A stretch of 64,000 nucleotides of DNA from Gemmiger gallinarum (GCF_014982805.1 NZ_JADCKC010000004.1:1-64000); one strand, 5' to 3'; shown: positions 1-8,347, counted from the first letter of the stretch. Notes: generated by a model not told the origin, from the sequence alone. A program made the numbers and translations.

Positions 1-44
1 GCGCCGCCAGCGTTCGTCCTGAGCCAGGATCAAACTCTTTATAA
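1..44 (-). rRNA. 16S rRNA gene, 5' end only
   Basis: Read on the minus strand the edge gives AGAGTTTGATCCTGGCTCAG, the universal start of bacterial 16S rRNA, followed by the usual GACGAACGCTGGCGGC. Only the first ~44 nt are inside the window; the rRNA operon runs off the left edge. The exact mature 5' end is estimated by homology. Confidence 0.96.
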
Positions 45-234
45 ATGGTATTTAATCACTTACAAAGTGTTAAATCTCTGTAATTTCTCAGACACAATCG
101 CTTGCGTCCTGTCGAATTACTTGTTTTGGAATTGTTTATCGTGTTCTTTCCAAACACGTTCAAGGTTCCACAAGTTTCAGTATTGTTCAATTTTCAAGGT
201 CCTGTGCCGACCGTTTCTCGCGGACAGCTTGTTT

Positions 235-263
235 ATTATATCTCATTGAGTTCCGTTTGTCAA
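235..263 (-). promoter_or_regulatory. rRNA promoter, proximal
   Basis: On the minus strand TTGACA and TATAAT are separated by exactly 17 bp: a perfect sigma-70/SigA-type promoter about 190 bp upstream of the 16S start. A-rich tracts just upstream of the -35 resemble an UP element. Confidence 0.9.
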
Positions 264-350
264 GAACTTTTTTGAAGATTTTTTTGAAGCCGCCCGGCCG
301 TTCGGCCGGTGCTGCTTGAAGCGGCATTGCCTCATCAAAACAGCTTATTT

Positions 351-379
351 ATTTTACCTCACCCAAAGCCTTTTGTCAA
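351..379 (-). promoter_or_regulatory. rRNA promoter, middle
   Basis: TTGACA, 17 bp, TAAAAT on the minus strand. It is preceded by an A-tract block (GAAAAACCTCGAAAAAAG) that recurs in similar form before the distal promoter. Confidence 0.85.
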
Positions 380-527
380 GGACTTTTTTCGAGGTTTTTC
401 GCTGCGCTTTCGGCAGCCTTACGAAAGGGTTTCACCGGGTAACTGAGCCTCCCGCAATCAGGAGCAAGTCTCGTTATGTCCGGTTTATCGCCTTTTTTCA
501 GGGCCTGTCGTTCGTGACAGCTTGACT

Positions 528-556
528 ATAATACATCTTCCCAGCTCAAATGTCAA
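528..556 (-). promoter_or_regulatory. rRNA promoter, distal
   Basis: TTGACA, 17 bp, TATTAT on the minus strand, again preceded by an A-rich block of the form AAAACCTCAAAAAAGG. Third promoter of the tandem rRNA set. Confidence 0.85.
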
Positions 557-771
557 CACCTTTTTTGAGGTTTTTCGATAATTTTTTTGCCGCATTTTTG
601 TGCATCCCTTATATCGGTTTTGCTCGATCTCCAAGCCACAAAATATAGGGATTCTTCTTTCTTTGCCAGTCGCCTCACTCCTCAATCGGCATTTGGGGCG
701 GAAAATACCGCTTTTATTATATATACATTATATAAGCAGGGAAAAGTTCTATCCCCATCGGAGAGTCTCAC

Positions 772-799
772 TTGCAATCGCCCTGTTTTCTTTTATAAT
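772..799 (+). promoter_or_regulatory. promoter of the coaX homologue
   Basis: TTGCAA, 16 bp, TATAAT on the plus strand, ending 35 bp before the coaX start codon. Confidence 0.75.
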
Positions 800-834
800 G
801 GTAAGCACAGGATTTACTGTTTAGGAGGCCCGCC

Positions 835-1614
835 ATGCTTTTGGCCATCAATATCGGAAACTCCAACATTGCCTGCGGCGGCTATACCGACGACGGCAAG
901 CTGACTTTCTGTTCCAAGCTTTATTCCGACAGTGCGCTCAGCTCGGACGAACTGACTTATAAAATTGTCGGCATTCTGGATTTGTACGGCGTCTCTCCCC
1001 TGGAGATCACCGATGCCATTCTGTCCAGCGTGGTGCCCGCTCTCACCCCCCGGGTGCGGGAGGCCATCGGCAAGCTGAGCCAGGCGCCCCTCATGACGGT
1101 GGGCCCCGGCCTCAAGAGCGGCGTGCGCATCCGCATGGACAACCCCGCTCAGCTGGGCGGCGAGCTGCTGTGTGCCGCGGTGTCCGCCCTGCGCCTGGTC
1201 AAACCTCCCGTCATCGTCATGACGGTGGATACCGCCATCACTATGCTGGCCATTGACAGCGCCGGCAGCATTGTGGGCGGCGCCATTCTGCCCGCGCCCC
1301 AGCTGGCCCTGACTGCCCTGGTGCGCAACACCGCCCAGCTGCCGCAGGTGGAAATCGAAAGCCGTCCCAAGGGCATTCTGGGCTCCAACACCGCCGACAG
1401 CCTGCAGAGCGGCATTGTCAACGGTTCCGCGGCCATGATGGAGGGCATGATCGGCCGTTTCCGCCAGGCCCTGAACGCCCCCGAGGCTCCTGTCATCGCC
1501 ACCGGCTCCCTGCCCGACAGCATCCGGGAGTCCTGCAGCATTCCCATCCTCTACCGGGAGACGCTGATCCTGGACGGCCTTTACGCCATCTGGCGCCGCA
1601 ATGCCCGCCGCTGA
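835..1614 (+). CDS. coaX: type III pantothenate kinase homologue, divergent
   Basis: The 259-residue protein has the length and layout of CoaX (ASKHA fold), which phosphorylates pantothenate in the first step of coenzyme A synthesis in the cytoplasm. It begins MLLAINIGNSNI, matching the family's LLAIDVGNTN phosphate-binding loop, and continues with GPGLKSGV, a glycine-rich GGAILP segment and the usual C-terminal helices. Several signature residues differ: the first Asp of the D-x-G-N-T-N loop is Asn, the GADR region carrying the catalytic Asp reads GGELL, and the GTATT motif reads DTAIT. AGGAGG lies 7 nt before the ATG and a good promoter precedes it, so the gene is probably expressed as its own unit. 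Family membership is clear. Whether it still makes CoA precursor is doubtful from these changes; a paralogue or pseudoenzyme is possible. Confidence 0.8.
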   Translation: MLLAINIGNSNIACGGYTDDGKLTFCSKLYSDSALSSDELTYKIVGILDLYGVSPLEITDAILSSVVPALTPRVREAIGKLSQAPLMTVGPGLKSGVRIRMDNPAQLGGELLCAAVSALRLVKPPVIVMTVDTAITMLAIDSAGSIVGGAILPAPQLALTALVRNTAQLPQVEIESRPKGILGSNTADSLQSGIVNGSAAMMEGMIGRFRQALNAPEAPVIATGSLPDSIRESCSIPILYRETLILDGLYAIWRRNARR

Positions 1615-1655
1615 ATCCCATGCCGGAACTTTCTGCATTTTTTGCAAAAAAGTGC

Positions 1656-1684
1656 TTGACAAACCACATACCCGGGGCTATAAT
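1656..1684 (+). promoter_or_regulatory. promoter of tRNA-Asn
   Basis: Perfect TTGACA and TATAAT with 17 bp between them, 31 bp before the tRNA 5' end. Confidence 0.92.
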
Positions 1685-1715
1685 AAAAAAGCTGATTCGT
1701 TCAGCGGTTATCTAT

Positions 1716-1792
1716 TGCCCCTTAGCTCAGTCGGTTAGAGCACCTGACTGTTAATCAGGGTGTCCTCGGTTCAAGTCCGAGAGGGGCAGCCA
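1716..1792 (+). tRNA. tRNA-Asn (GTT)
   Basis: 77 nt including encoded CCA. Acceptor TGCCCCT pairs with AGGGGCA; anticodon stem CCTGA/TCAGG encloses loop CTGTTAA with anticodon GTT; the T arm contains GGTTCAAGTCC. It has its own promoter and terminator. Confidence 0.97.
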
Positions 1793-1796
1793 TCAA

Positions 1797-1827
1797 GACG
1801 GAAGAACTTCGGTTCTTCCGTCTTTTT
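1797..1827 (+). terminator. terminator of tRNA-Asn
   Basis: An 11-bp perfect stem (GACGGAAGAAC/GTTCTTCCGTC) closes a TTCG tetraloop and is followed by TTTTT. Confidence 0.95.
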
Positions 1828-2048
1828 GTTTTGTCCAGCGCCCCGTCCGCCGGACATTGTCCCAGAAAAAGGCATTTCTTTCTGTCACTCTTATCCAAGC
1901 CGCTCCTGTGAGCCCCTGTAAGGCTGCTCCGGTTTGCTCTTCATTTTTCACATTTTTGTCCCTGCTGCCTTTTCCCCGTGCATCGCACGTTTTCACACTT
2001 TGAAGCGTGAAACACCCGGGTCCGCAGTCGGGTTTGACCCACAGACTC

Positions 2049-2077
2049 TTGACACGTGTGTAACAGGGCGCTACAAT
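2049..2077 (+). promoter_or_regulatory. promoter with ACACGTGT palindrome
   Basis: TTGACA, 17 bp, TACAAT. The -35 end and spacer contain the palindrome ACACGTGT. The promoter before the aldolase gene at 9.5 kb has the same -10 and a longer version of this palindrome, so a shared regulator is possible. Confidence 0.7.
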
Positions 2078-2083
2078 GAGCGC

Positions 2084-2136
2084 AATGATTGATCAGCCAC
2101 AAAGCGGTGGAACGAAAGTTCCGCCGCTTTGTTTTT
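2084..2136 (+). ncRNA. candidate short RNA or attenuated leader
   Basis: Transcription from the preceding promoter should start near 2084 and meet an intrinsic terminator ending at 2136, giving an RNA of about 50 nt. The terminator stem is 14 bp (CAAAGCGGTGGAAC with GTTCCGCCGCTTTG, one G-T pair), has a GAAA loop and is followed by TTTTT. No known RNA family was recognised. It may be a stand-alone small RNA, or an attenuator limiting expression of the transporter that follows 220 bp later. Confidence 0.35.
2100..2136 (+). terminator. intrinsic terminator
   Basis: A 14-bp stem with GAAA tetraloop is followed by TTTTT. It lies between the promoter at 2.05 kb and the ABC transporter, not after a gene. 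Confidence 0.9.
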
Positions 2137-2357
2137 GTCCCGGGCCGTATTGTCCCTTTTTTGCCACTCTGGTACATGATATTGCCTCAGAGCGCCCCCT
2201 GTTTTTTGTGCACTGTCCATAAAAGACAGGGGGATAAAAGTTCCCCCTTTTAGTCAGTATCTTTTTCCGTTATACTTGAGACAACGGTAAAGCAACTATG
2301 GAACGCAGCATCGACCGAAAACGGTGCTGCAAAGAAAAAAGAAGGCAGGGTGATTCC

Positions 2358-3143
2358 GTGAACAAAAAGTCAGGCGGTCTGGCAGATCGGATCCCGACCA
2401 AAGTCTGGCTGCTCATTTCTCTGGCAGCCGCACTTATCGTCTGGACGATCCTTTCTATCATTCCGGTCACATCCAGAAGTTTCCCCAACGTAATCGTAAC
2501 AATCCAGCAGATCAAGGTCATGTACGACCGCGGCGTACTGCTCACCGATATCGGCAGTAGCTTGATCTCGGTCGGCGCCGGCTACGTCATCGGCTTCGTC
2601 ATCTCGCTGCCTGTGGCCATCCTGATGGCCTGGTACGTCCCGGTCCGCAACATTCTGCAGCCGTGGATCTCCTTTATCCGCAACATTCCCCCTCTGGCCT
2701 ACGTCCCGCTGATTGTTCTGTCCGCCGGCATCGGCCGCCGCCCGCAGATCATCACCATCACCATCGCAACCTTCCTCATCATGTGCATCACCATCTACCA
2801 GGGCGTTATGAACATTGATGAGACCCTCATCCGTGCCGCCCGGGTCCTGGGTGCCAAGGACCGGGACATCTTCATCCGGGTCATCGCACCGGCCAGCCTG
2901 CCCTTCATCATGACGGCCATCCGTCTGGGCGCTTCCACCGCGCTGACCACCCTGATCGCCGCCGAATCCACCGGCGCCATGGCCGGCCTGGGCATGCGTA
3001 TCCGCACACTGAACTCCAACTTCGATACCGACCCCATGCTGCTGTACATCATCATCATCGGCATTATCGGCTTGATTATCGAGAAAGTGATTGACTTTGC
3101 AGAAAGGAAACTGACAGGATGGCAGGAGAAACGAGAAGCGTAA
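2358..3143 (+). CDS. ABC transporter permease, SsuC/TauC type
   Basis: Membrane permease of an importer in the sulfonate/nitrate/taurine family. The 261-residue protein has about six hydrophobic helices. The EAA-type cytoplasmic loop typical of binding-protein-dependent permeases is visible as IRAARVLGAKDRDIFIRV near residue 165. I chose the GTG start because AAGGCAGG sits 8 nt upstream; an in-frame ATG at 2298 lacks a ribosome site and would add a basic, non-conserved leader. The 3' end overlaps the ATPase gene by 25 nt, so the two are translationally coupled. The substrate cannot be told from sequence; sulfonates, nitrate, and thiamine or pyrimidine precursors are all carried by this family. 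Confidence 0.85.
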   Translation: MNKKSGGLADRIPTKVWLLISLAAALIVWTILSIIPVTSRSFPNVIVTIQQIKVMYDRGVLLTDIGSSLISVGAGYVIGFVISLPVAILMAWYVPVRNILQPWISFIRNIPPLAYVPLIVLSAGIGRRPQIITITIATFLIMCITIYQGVMNIDETLIRAARVLGAKDRDIFIRVIAPASLPFIMTAIRLGASTALTTLIAAESTGAMAGLGMRIRTLNSNFDTDPMLLYIIIIGIIGLIIEKVIDFAERKLTGWQEKREA

Positions 3144-3910
3144 AGGTCAAGATTGACAACGTCAAGATGATCTTTAATACCCGCAAGGGTCAGATGACCG
3201 CCCTCAACGGCGTCAATCTGGACATTCACGAGAACGAATTCATCACCGTCGTCGGCCCGTCGGGCTGCGGCAAATCCACCTTGCTGAACATCATCGCCGG
3301 CCTTCTGCAGCCTTCCTCGGGCGAGGTCCTCTGCAACGGCCAGAAGGTGGAGGGCGTCGGCCGTGAGCGCGGCGTCGTCTTCCAGCAGTACGCCCTCTTC
3401 CCCTGGCTGACGGTCAAGAAGAACGTCTGCTTCGCCCTGGAGATGCGGGGCATCAAGGGCGCCGAGGCCGAGAAAGAGGCCATGCGCTATCTGCAGATGG
3501 TCGATCTGGAGAAATTCGCCGACCACTATCCCAAGGAGCTGTCCGGCGGCATGAAGCAGCGCGTCGCCATCGCCCGCGCCTACGCCGCCGAGCCGGAGAT
3601 CCTGCTTATGGACGAGCCTTTCGGCGCGCTGGACGCCCAGACCCGTACCCAGCTGCAGACCGACCTGCTCAACACCTGGGAGAAAAAACAGAAGACCTGC
3701 TTCTTCATCACCCACGATGTGGAGGAGGCCATCATTCTGGGCCAGCGCTGCGTCATCATGAGCGCACGCCCCGGCCGCATCAAGAAGATCATCGACATCG
3801 ACATCCCCTATCCCCGCACTCAGGAGACCCGCATGAGCCCCCGTTTCAACGAGCTGAAAAACGAGATCTGGGGCGAGGTCTACAAGGAGTATCTGGAAGT
3901 CCGCAAATAA
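3119..3910 (+). CDS. ABC transporter ATP-binding protein, SsuB/TauB type
   Basis: Cytoplasmic ATPase that powers the importer. The 263 residues show Walker A GPSGCGKST near residue 48, Q-loop FQQYALFPWLTV, signature LSGGMKQRVAIARA near 142, Walker B LLMDEPFGALD and the switch region ITHDVEEA. The run after Walker B and the C-terminal tail match the nitrate/sulfonate/taurine subfamily. It overlaps the permease and is followed 62 bp later by the binding protein, giving the order permease, ATPase, binding protein. Confidence 0.93.
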   Translation: MAGETRSVKVKIDNVKMIFNTRKGQMTALNGVNLDIHENEFITVVGPSGCGKSTLLNIIAGLLQPSSGEVLCNGQKVEGVGRERGVVFQQYALFPWLTVKKNVCFALEMRGIKGAEAEKEAMRYLQMVDLEKFADHYPKELSGGMKQRVAIARAYAAEPEILLMDEPFGALDAQTRTQLQTDLLNTWEKKQKTCFFITHDVEEAIILGQRCVIMSARPGRIKKIIDIDIPYPRTQETRMSPRFNELKNEIWGEVYKEYLEVRK

Positions 3911-3972
3911 TCCCGGTACGAACGGGCGCCCGCCGGGTCCCGCACTGATACAGAATTGGAGGAAAGAAACAC

Positions 3973-5052
3973 ATGAAAAAACTGCTTGCAACCCTGACAG
4001 CTGCAGCCCTAGCTCTGAGCCTGGCGGCCTGCAGTTCCCCCAGCTCCACCAGCACCGACACTTCGTCCACCGCACCGGACAGCAGCTCTGCTGCCACCAC
4101 CGAGGGCGCTGATGCTGCGGATACCGCAACCTCTCAGGAGCCCATCACCCTGAACATCGCCTACATGCCCAACTACGCCAGCCTGGTCGAGGTTGTCACC
4201 GCCGAGCAGATGGGCTACTTCGAGGAGGAGGGCATCACCGTCAACCTGAACTCCTTCGCCGACGGCCCCACCATCATCGCCGCCATGGAGAACGGCTCCA
4301 TTGATATCGGCTACATCGGTTCCGGCGCTCACAAGCTGTGCATCAACGGCCAGGCCAAGATCTTCTGCTTCGCTCACGTGGGCAACGGCGACGCCGTCAT
4401 GGCTCTGTCCGACCACGGCATCACCACCGCCGCCGACCTGAAGGGCAAGAAGGTCGGTTACGCTTCCGGTACTTCCAGCGAAGCCATCCTGCAGCAGACC
4501 CTGACCCAGGCCGGCCTGACCATGGATGACATCGAAGCTTACGAGATGGACGCTTCCGGCATCGTTAGCGCCATGATCTCCGGTTCTCTGGATGCCTGCG
4601 CTCTGTGGAGCCCCAGCACCCTGGCCGTTGAGGAAGAGCTGGGCGACAACGTGGTCGTTCTGGCCGACAACCTGAGCTTCTCCGACACTTCCGCTTCCAT
4701 CTCCTCCTGGATCTGCATGGCAAACTACGCCGAGACCAACCGCGACAACCTGCTGCGCTTCACCCGCGCCCTGTACAAGGCCAAAGATTACCGCGCCGAT
4801 CCCGCCAATGCCGAGCAGATCAGCCAGTGGATCGCTTCCGAGTGCGCTCTGGATTACGACACTGTTTACTCTCAGCGCGGCGACGCCGAGTGGCTCACCA
4901 GCCAGGAAATGATCGATCAGATCAACGACGGCACCATTGAGTCGCTGTACAAGTCTCAGCAGAACGCTTTCATCGCCAGCGGCGATGTGGCTGCGGAAGT
5001 TCCTGTTGAAGACTACGTCATGTTCGACCTGATGCTTGAGGCTGCCGAATAA
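3973..5052 (+). CDS. ABC transporter substrate-binding lipoprotein, SsuA/NMT1 type
   Basis: Exported solute-binding protein of the same importer, 359 residues. The N terminus is a lipoprotein signal (LALSLAACSS, lipid-modified Cys near residue 17), followed by a Ser/Thr/Ala/Asp-rich linker of about 35 residues. The mature domain begins LNIAYMPNYASLVEVV and has the family features YFEEEGITV and the ENGSIDIGYIGSG ligand-site segment. GGAGGAAAG lies just before the ATG. A terminator follows. The ligand is unknown; the fold suggests a small anion or a heterocyclic compound. Confidence 0.9.
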   Translation: MKKLLATLTAAALALSLAACSSPSSTSTDTSSTAPDSSSAATTEGADAADTATSQEPITLNIAYMPNYASLVEVVTAEQMGYFEEEGITVNLNSFADGPTIIAAMENGSIDIGYIGSGAHKLCINGQAKIFCFAHVGNGDAVMALSDHGITTAADLKGKKVGYASGTSSEAILQQTLTQAGLTMDDIEAYEMDASGIVSAMISGSLDACALWSPSTLAVEEELGDNVVVLADNLSFSDTSASISSWICMANYAETNRDNLLRFTRALYKAKDYRADPANAEQISQWIASECALDYDTVYSQRGDAEWLTSQEMIDQINDGTIESLYKSQQNAFIASGDVAAEVPVEDYVMFDLMLEAAE

Positions 5053-5092
5053 AACGCGGCCCCGTGCATCCCGCTGACCGATAGAAAATAAA

Positions 5093-5128
5093 GACGGGGC
5101 ACATACCAAAGGCGTGTCCCGTCTTTTT
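5093..5128 (+). terminator. terminator after the ABC importer
   Basis: Stem GACGGGGCAC/GTGTCCCGTC (one G-T pair) followed by TTTTT, 40 bp after the binding-protein stop codon. Confidence 0.88.
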
Positions 5129-5206
5129 CATCGGCAAAGCACTTTCCCGTACAAAACTCCTTTTTTCGGCACAAGTTGCCCGGCAGCGTTTTTACACGGC
5201 AAAAGA

Positions 5207-5235
5207 TTGTCTTTCTTTTCACTTTTTACTATAAT
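5207..5235 (+). promoter_or_regulatory. promoter of the two-component system
   Basis: TTGTCT, 17 bp, TATAAT, about 50 bp before the kinase start codon. Confidence 0.75.
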
Positions 5236-5285
5236 AAAATTAACAAACAATTTGTTTTTCAGCCATTAAACAAATGGAGTGCATC

Positions 5286-6806
5286 ATGCCGTTGATCGTT
5301 GCTGCCGGCCTTCTGGCCGTATCGGTTGCTTTTTCGATCCTCAAGCGCCAGAGAGGTTACTTTTTGCTTGCGGGTCTGTCCGCCAGCCTGTTTGTTTACC
5401 TGCTGTTCACCCTGATCTACATTGCCAAAAAGGGCGGCGTTGGGGAACAGCTCAGTTTCATTCTGTTTGTGGCCCCCGGCTTCCGGACCTTTCTCCAGTA
5501 TTTGCAGCTGACTCTGCCCCAGCTGGGTTACAGCATGGCCGTGGGGCGCTACCTGTTCCCCTGGCTGTTTCTTCTCACAGCGCTGGACCATTCCAGCACC
5601 GCACGAATGCACGGTCTGCTTAAATTTACCGTTCCTTCCGCGCTGCTGCCGGTTTTTTCGCTGATTCTGTATTATCCCAGTGTTTTTCAGGCTGTCGCTT
5701 ACAATGAGTCCCGCCAGCACATGGCTGTGACATTTTCTCTTGTGTGGGTGTTTGCCTATCTGATTCTGGGCTGTGCCATTCTGCTGCACGGTATGCGCAG
5801 CACCCGCATCCGCTACATCCGCAATCTGGAGCTCATCGTCCGGGTGCTGCTCATCAGCATTGCCGTCCTGTTTGCCTCCTATGCTCCCCAGGATCCGGCG
5901 CAGGTCTATCTCTTCTATCGGGAGACCTACATGTCCTCCCTGGGCCTGTGGTATCTGAACCCCTATCTTTCTCCGGCCATGTACGCAGCCATCCTGCTGG
6001 TCAATGCCGTCTCGTTGCTGCTCAGCATCTTCTCCATGATGACGGTGGCCAAGATGGAATGGAGCGAGACGCAGGACGATATCCGCCTGGAGCGCAAGTA
6101 TGACATTGCCCGCACCGGCGGCGGGGTCTTCATGCACGGCATCAAGAACCAGCTGCTGGCCAACCGGGTGCTTTGCCGCCGCCTTAATGAGGCGCTGGAG
6201 GCCGACACCCCCGACCTGGAGCAGGTTCGGCTGTGCGCCAGCCAGCTGGCCGACAACACCGACGGCATGCTCTCCCATGTACAGGAGCTGTACAAGAGTC
6301 TCAAATCCAATTCTCTCTCCATGCGGCTGTGCAGCCTGGATGAGATTCTGGACGGCGCAGTCCGGAGCCTTTCCAAAAAGTATCCCACCGCCGCCGTCAC
6401 CGTCTCTCCCCCCTGCGGCCTGTCGGTCCTGGCCGACCCCGCCCACCTGCAGTCGGCGCTGAGCAACCTGCTCATCAACGGCTGGGAAGCTACCGTTTCC
6501 GCCGGACGCAGCGATCCCCTGCGCCTGTCGGTGCAGGAAAAAAACACCTTTCTTGTCATCAGCGTGCAGGACAGCGGCACCGGCATCAGTAAGTATGACA
6601 TGAAGAGGATCTTTGAGCCGTTCTATTCCAGCAAGAGTTCCAACTCCAACTGGGGCATGGGACTTTATTATGTACGCACGATCATAAAAAGGCATATGGG
6701 CACTCTCAAAGTGGAAAGCAGCTACGGCAAAGGTTCCTGTTTCTATGTTCTGCTGCCCAAGCTTCTTCCCGAGCACACCTCCAGAAAGGGGAACACCAAG
6801 TCATGA
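5286..6806 (+). CDS. membrane sensor histidine kinase
   Basis: Sensor of a two-component system, 506 residues. The first ~250 residues hold about seven hydrophobic segments and no recognisable ligand domain. A phosphoacceptor region follows with His near residue 284 (FMHGIKNQLLANRVL). The ATPase domain has N-box NLLINGWEA, G1 box DSGTGISKYD, F-box IFEPFYSSK and G2 box WGMGLYYV. I prefer the ATG preceded by GGAG 6 nt upstream over an ATG four codons earlier that lacks a ribosome site. The stop overlaps the response-regulator start by 4 nt. The stimulus is unknown; the neighbouring importer and sugar-phosphate cluster are candidates for its regulon. Confidence 0.9.
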   Translation: MPLIVAAGLLAVSVAFSILKRQRGYFLLAGLSASLFVYLLFTLIYIAKKGGVGEQLSFILFVAPGFRTFLQYLQLTLPQLGYSMAVGRYLFPWLFLLTALDHSSTARMHGLLKFTVPSALLPVFSLILYYPSVFQAVAYNESRQHMAVTFSLVWVFAYLILGCAILLHGMRSTRIRYIRNLELIVRVLLISIAVLFASYAPQDPAQVYLFYRETYMSSLGLWYLNPYLSPAMYAAILLVNAVSLLLSIFSMMTVAKMEWSETQDDIRLERKYDIARTGGGVFMHGIKNQLLANRVLCRRLNEALEADTPDLEQVRLCASQLADNTDGMLSHVQELYKSLKSNSLSMRLCSLDEILDGAVRSLSKKYPTAAVTVSPPCGLSVLADPAHLQSALSNLLINGWEATVSAGRSDPLRLSVQEKNTFLVISVQDSGTGISKYDMKRIFEPFYSSKSSNSNWGMGLYYVRTIIKRHMGTLKVESSYGKGSCFYVLLPKLLPEHTSRKGNTKS

Positions 6807-7474
6807 GTATCCGTATCCTTGTGGTCGACGACAACGACATCCTGCGGGAGGATCTCTGCCAGCAGCTGGCCAAACAGCCCGACTTTACCGTGGCGGGCAG
6901 CGCCTCCAGCGGCGCCGAGGCGGTGCGTCTGGCAATGGAGGTCGAATGCGACCTCATCCTCATGGATATCGAGATGGAAAGCATCCGCGCCGGCATCGAC
7001 GCGGCCACCCAGATCCATTCCCGGCGCCCCAAGCTCCAGATCATCTATCTGACTGCCCATGACAACGACGACATGATCCTCACCGCCATGGCCACCGGCG
7101 CCGTGGACTACTTTGTCAAGGGCAGCGACAACGACGAGCTCTACCGTCACATCCGCATGGCTTACGAGGGCAATCCCATCATGAGCGCCCACACGCAGGA
7201 GGTCATGCTGCGGGAATACTCCCGCCTGCGCCGCAACGAGTTCAGTCTGTTGTATTTTGTCAACACGCTTGCGTCGCTGACGCCCACCGAGCGCACCCTC
7301 ATCCGCTATCTTCTGCAGGGCCTCAACGCCCGGCAGATCAGCGAGATCCGGGTGGTGGGCATCGAGACCGTCAAGTCCCAGATCCACAGCATCCGGGAAA
7401 AGTTCGGCTGTACCCGTACCAAGGAGATCGTCGCCTTCATCCGGCAGCTGGGACTGGAACATCTGTTTTTGTAA
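6803..7474 (+). CDS. LuxR/NarL-type response regulator
   Basis: Transcription factor partner of the upstream kinase, 223 residues. The receiver domain has the acidic pair D9-D10, phosphoacceptor D55 in LILMDIEM, the conserved Thr in YLTAHD and Lys in YFVKGSD. The C-terminal LuxR-type helix-turn-helix runs from LTPTERTLIRYLLQGLNARQ to FGCTRTKEIVAFI. ATG overlaps the kinase stop codon (ATGA). It is followed 51 bp later by the nagB-like gene on the same strand, which it may control. Confidence 0.92.
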   Translation: MSIRILVVDDNDILREDLCQQLAKQPDFTVAGSASSGAEAVRLAMEVECDLILMDIEMESIRAGIDAATQIHSRRPKLQIIYLTAHDNDDMILTAMATGAVDYFVKGSDNDELYRHIRMAYEGNPIMSAHTQEVMLREYSRLRRNEFSLLYFVNTLASLTPTERTLIRYLLQGLNARQISEIRVVGIETVKSQIHSIREKFGCTRTKEIVAFIRQLGLEHLFL

Positions 7475-7525
7475 GACCGCATCTTCACATATCGTATTCC
7501 AACCATTGAAAGGAGAAAAAGCAAG

Positions 7526-8347
7526 ATGGACAAGGCATATTATCATATTTCTGAAGCACAGCTGGGCGAGGGCTCCAAGATTCCTCTCGTCAAGATGGAG
7601 AACTCGGAGGCCGTCTTCCGCAAGCTGGCCGACATCATGGCCGACTGCATCGTGGAGAACAACGCCGCCGGCCGCCGCACCGTCTTTATCTGCCCCGTTG
7701 GCCCTGTGGGCCAGTACCCCTTCTTTGTGGAGCGGGTCAACAAGGAGCGCATCAGCCTGAAGAACGTCTGGTTCTTCAACATGGACGAGTACCTCAACGA
7801 CGACGGCAGCTATATCGACGCTTCCAATCCTCTGTCCTTCCGGGGCTTCATGGACCGTGTGGTCTACACCCAGATCGACCCTGAGCTGGTCATGCCCCCG
7901 GAGCAGCGCGTCTTCCCCGACCCGGCCGATCCTTCCCGCGGCGACCGCATGATCGAGGAGCTGGGCGGTGTGGACATCGCTTTCGGCGGCATCGGCATCA
8001 CCGGCCATCTGGCCTTCAACGAGCCCCAGCCCGAGCTGTCCTGTGAGGAGTTTGCCGCTCTGCCCACCCGCGTGCTGGACATCCATGCCGAGACCCGCGC
8101 CACCAACTCGGTGGGCGATCTGGGCGGTGCCCTGGAGTGCATGCCCAAGCGCTGCGTCACCATCGGCATGAAGCAGATCCTCTCCGCCAAAAAGATCCGC
8201 CTGGGCGTCTTCCGTGACTGGCACCGCGCCGTCGTCCGCCGCGCCGGTTACGGCGACCAGACTGCGGATTTCCCCGTCACCCTGGCCCAGAACCATCCCG
8301 ATGTTCAGATCCTCATCAATGACGTTGCTGCCAAGCAGCCCTACTGA
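7526..8347 (+). CDS. NagB-like sugar-phosphate isomerase/deaminase, divergent
   Basis: Homologue of glucosamine-6-phosphate deaminase, which converts GlcN6P to fructose-6-phosphate and ammonia. The 273-residue protein keeps NMDEYL (with the general-base Asp) and GHLAFNEP near residues 160-167. However, the phosphate-binding G-G-T-P loop of NagB reads PVGPVGQYPF, and the catalytic Asp of GxGxDGH is Thr (GIGITGH). AAAGGAG precedes the ATG. It is the first gene of a same-strand run and nagA follows after 15 bp. Context supports an amino-sugar role, but the altered motifs leave room for a different sugar phosphate, so I withhold the nagB symbol. Confidence 0.8.
   Translation: MDKAYYHISEAQLGEGSKIPLVKMENSEAVFRKLADIMADCIVENNAAGRRTVFICPVGPVGQYPFFVERVNKERISLKNVWFFNMDEYLNDDGSYIDASNPLSFRGFMDRVVYTQIDPELVMPPEQRVFPDPADPSRGDRMIEELGGVDIAFGGIGITGHLAFNEPQPELSCEEFAALPTRVLDIHAETRATNSVGDLGGALECMPKRCVTIGMKQILSAKKIRLGVFRDWHRAVVRRAGYGDQTADFPVTLAQNHPDVQILINDVAAKQPY

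Larger units (their letters stand above)
45..834. other. rRNA operon leader and promoter region, no protein gene
   Basis: This 790-bp stretch lies between the 16S gene (minus strand) and the coaX homologue (plus strand). It holds three tandem minus-strand promoters, AT-rich tracts upstream of each, the 16S leader, and one plus-strand promoter near the coaX end. Short open frames here have no ribosome sites or recognisable protein character, so no gene is called. Confidence 0.8.
1828..2357. other. 530-bp non-coding stretch before the ABC transporter
   Basis: No protein gene is supported. The interval contains a promoter, a strong terminator only 22 bp downstream of that promoter, and a second small hairpin (GGGGGA/TTCCCCC near 2230-2250) before the transporter genes. 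A TATACT at 2270-2275 could be a -10 for the transporter but no good -35 accompanies it. No known riboswitch fold was recognised by eye. Confidence 0.6.

Noticed and set aside
2298-2357. Upstream ATG as the start of the ABC permease
   Set aside because: No ribosome site precedes it and the extra residues are basic and unlike the family; the GTG at 2358 has a well-spaced AAGGCAGG.
1828-2357. Riboswitch ahead of the ABC importer
   Set aside because: No conserved core of a known riboswitch was recognised; only a promoter-terminator pair and a small hairpin are visible.
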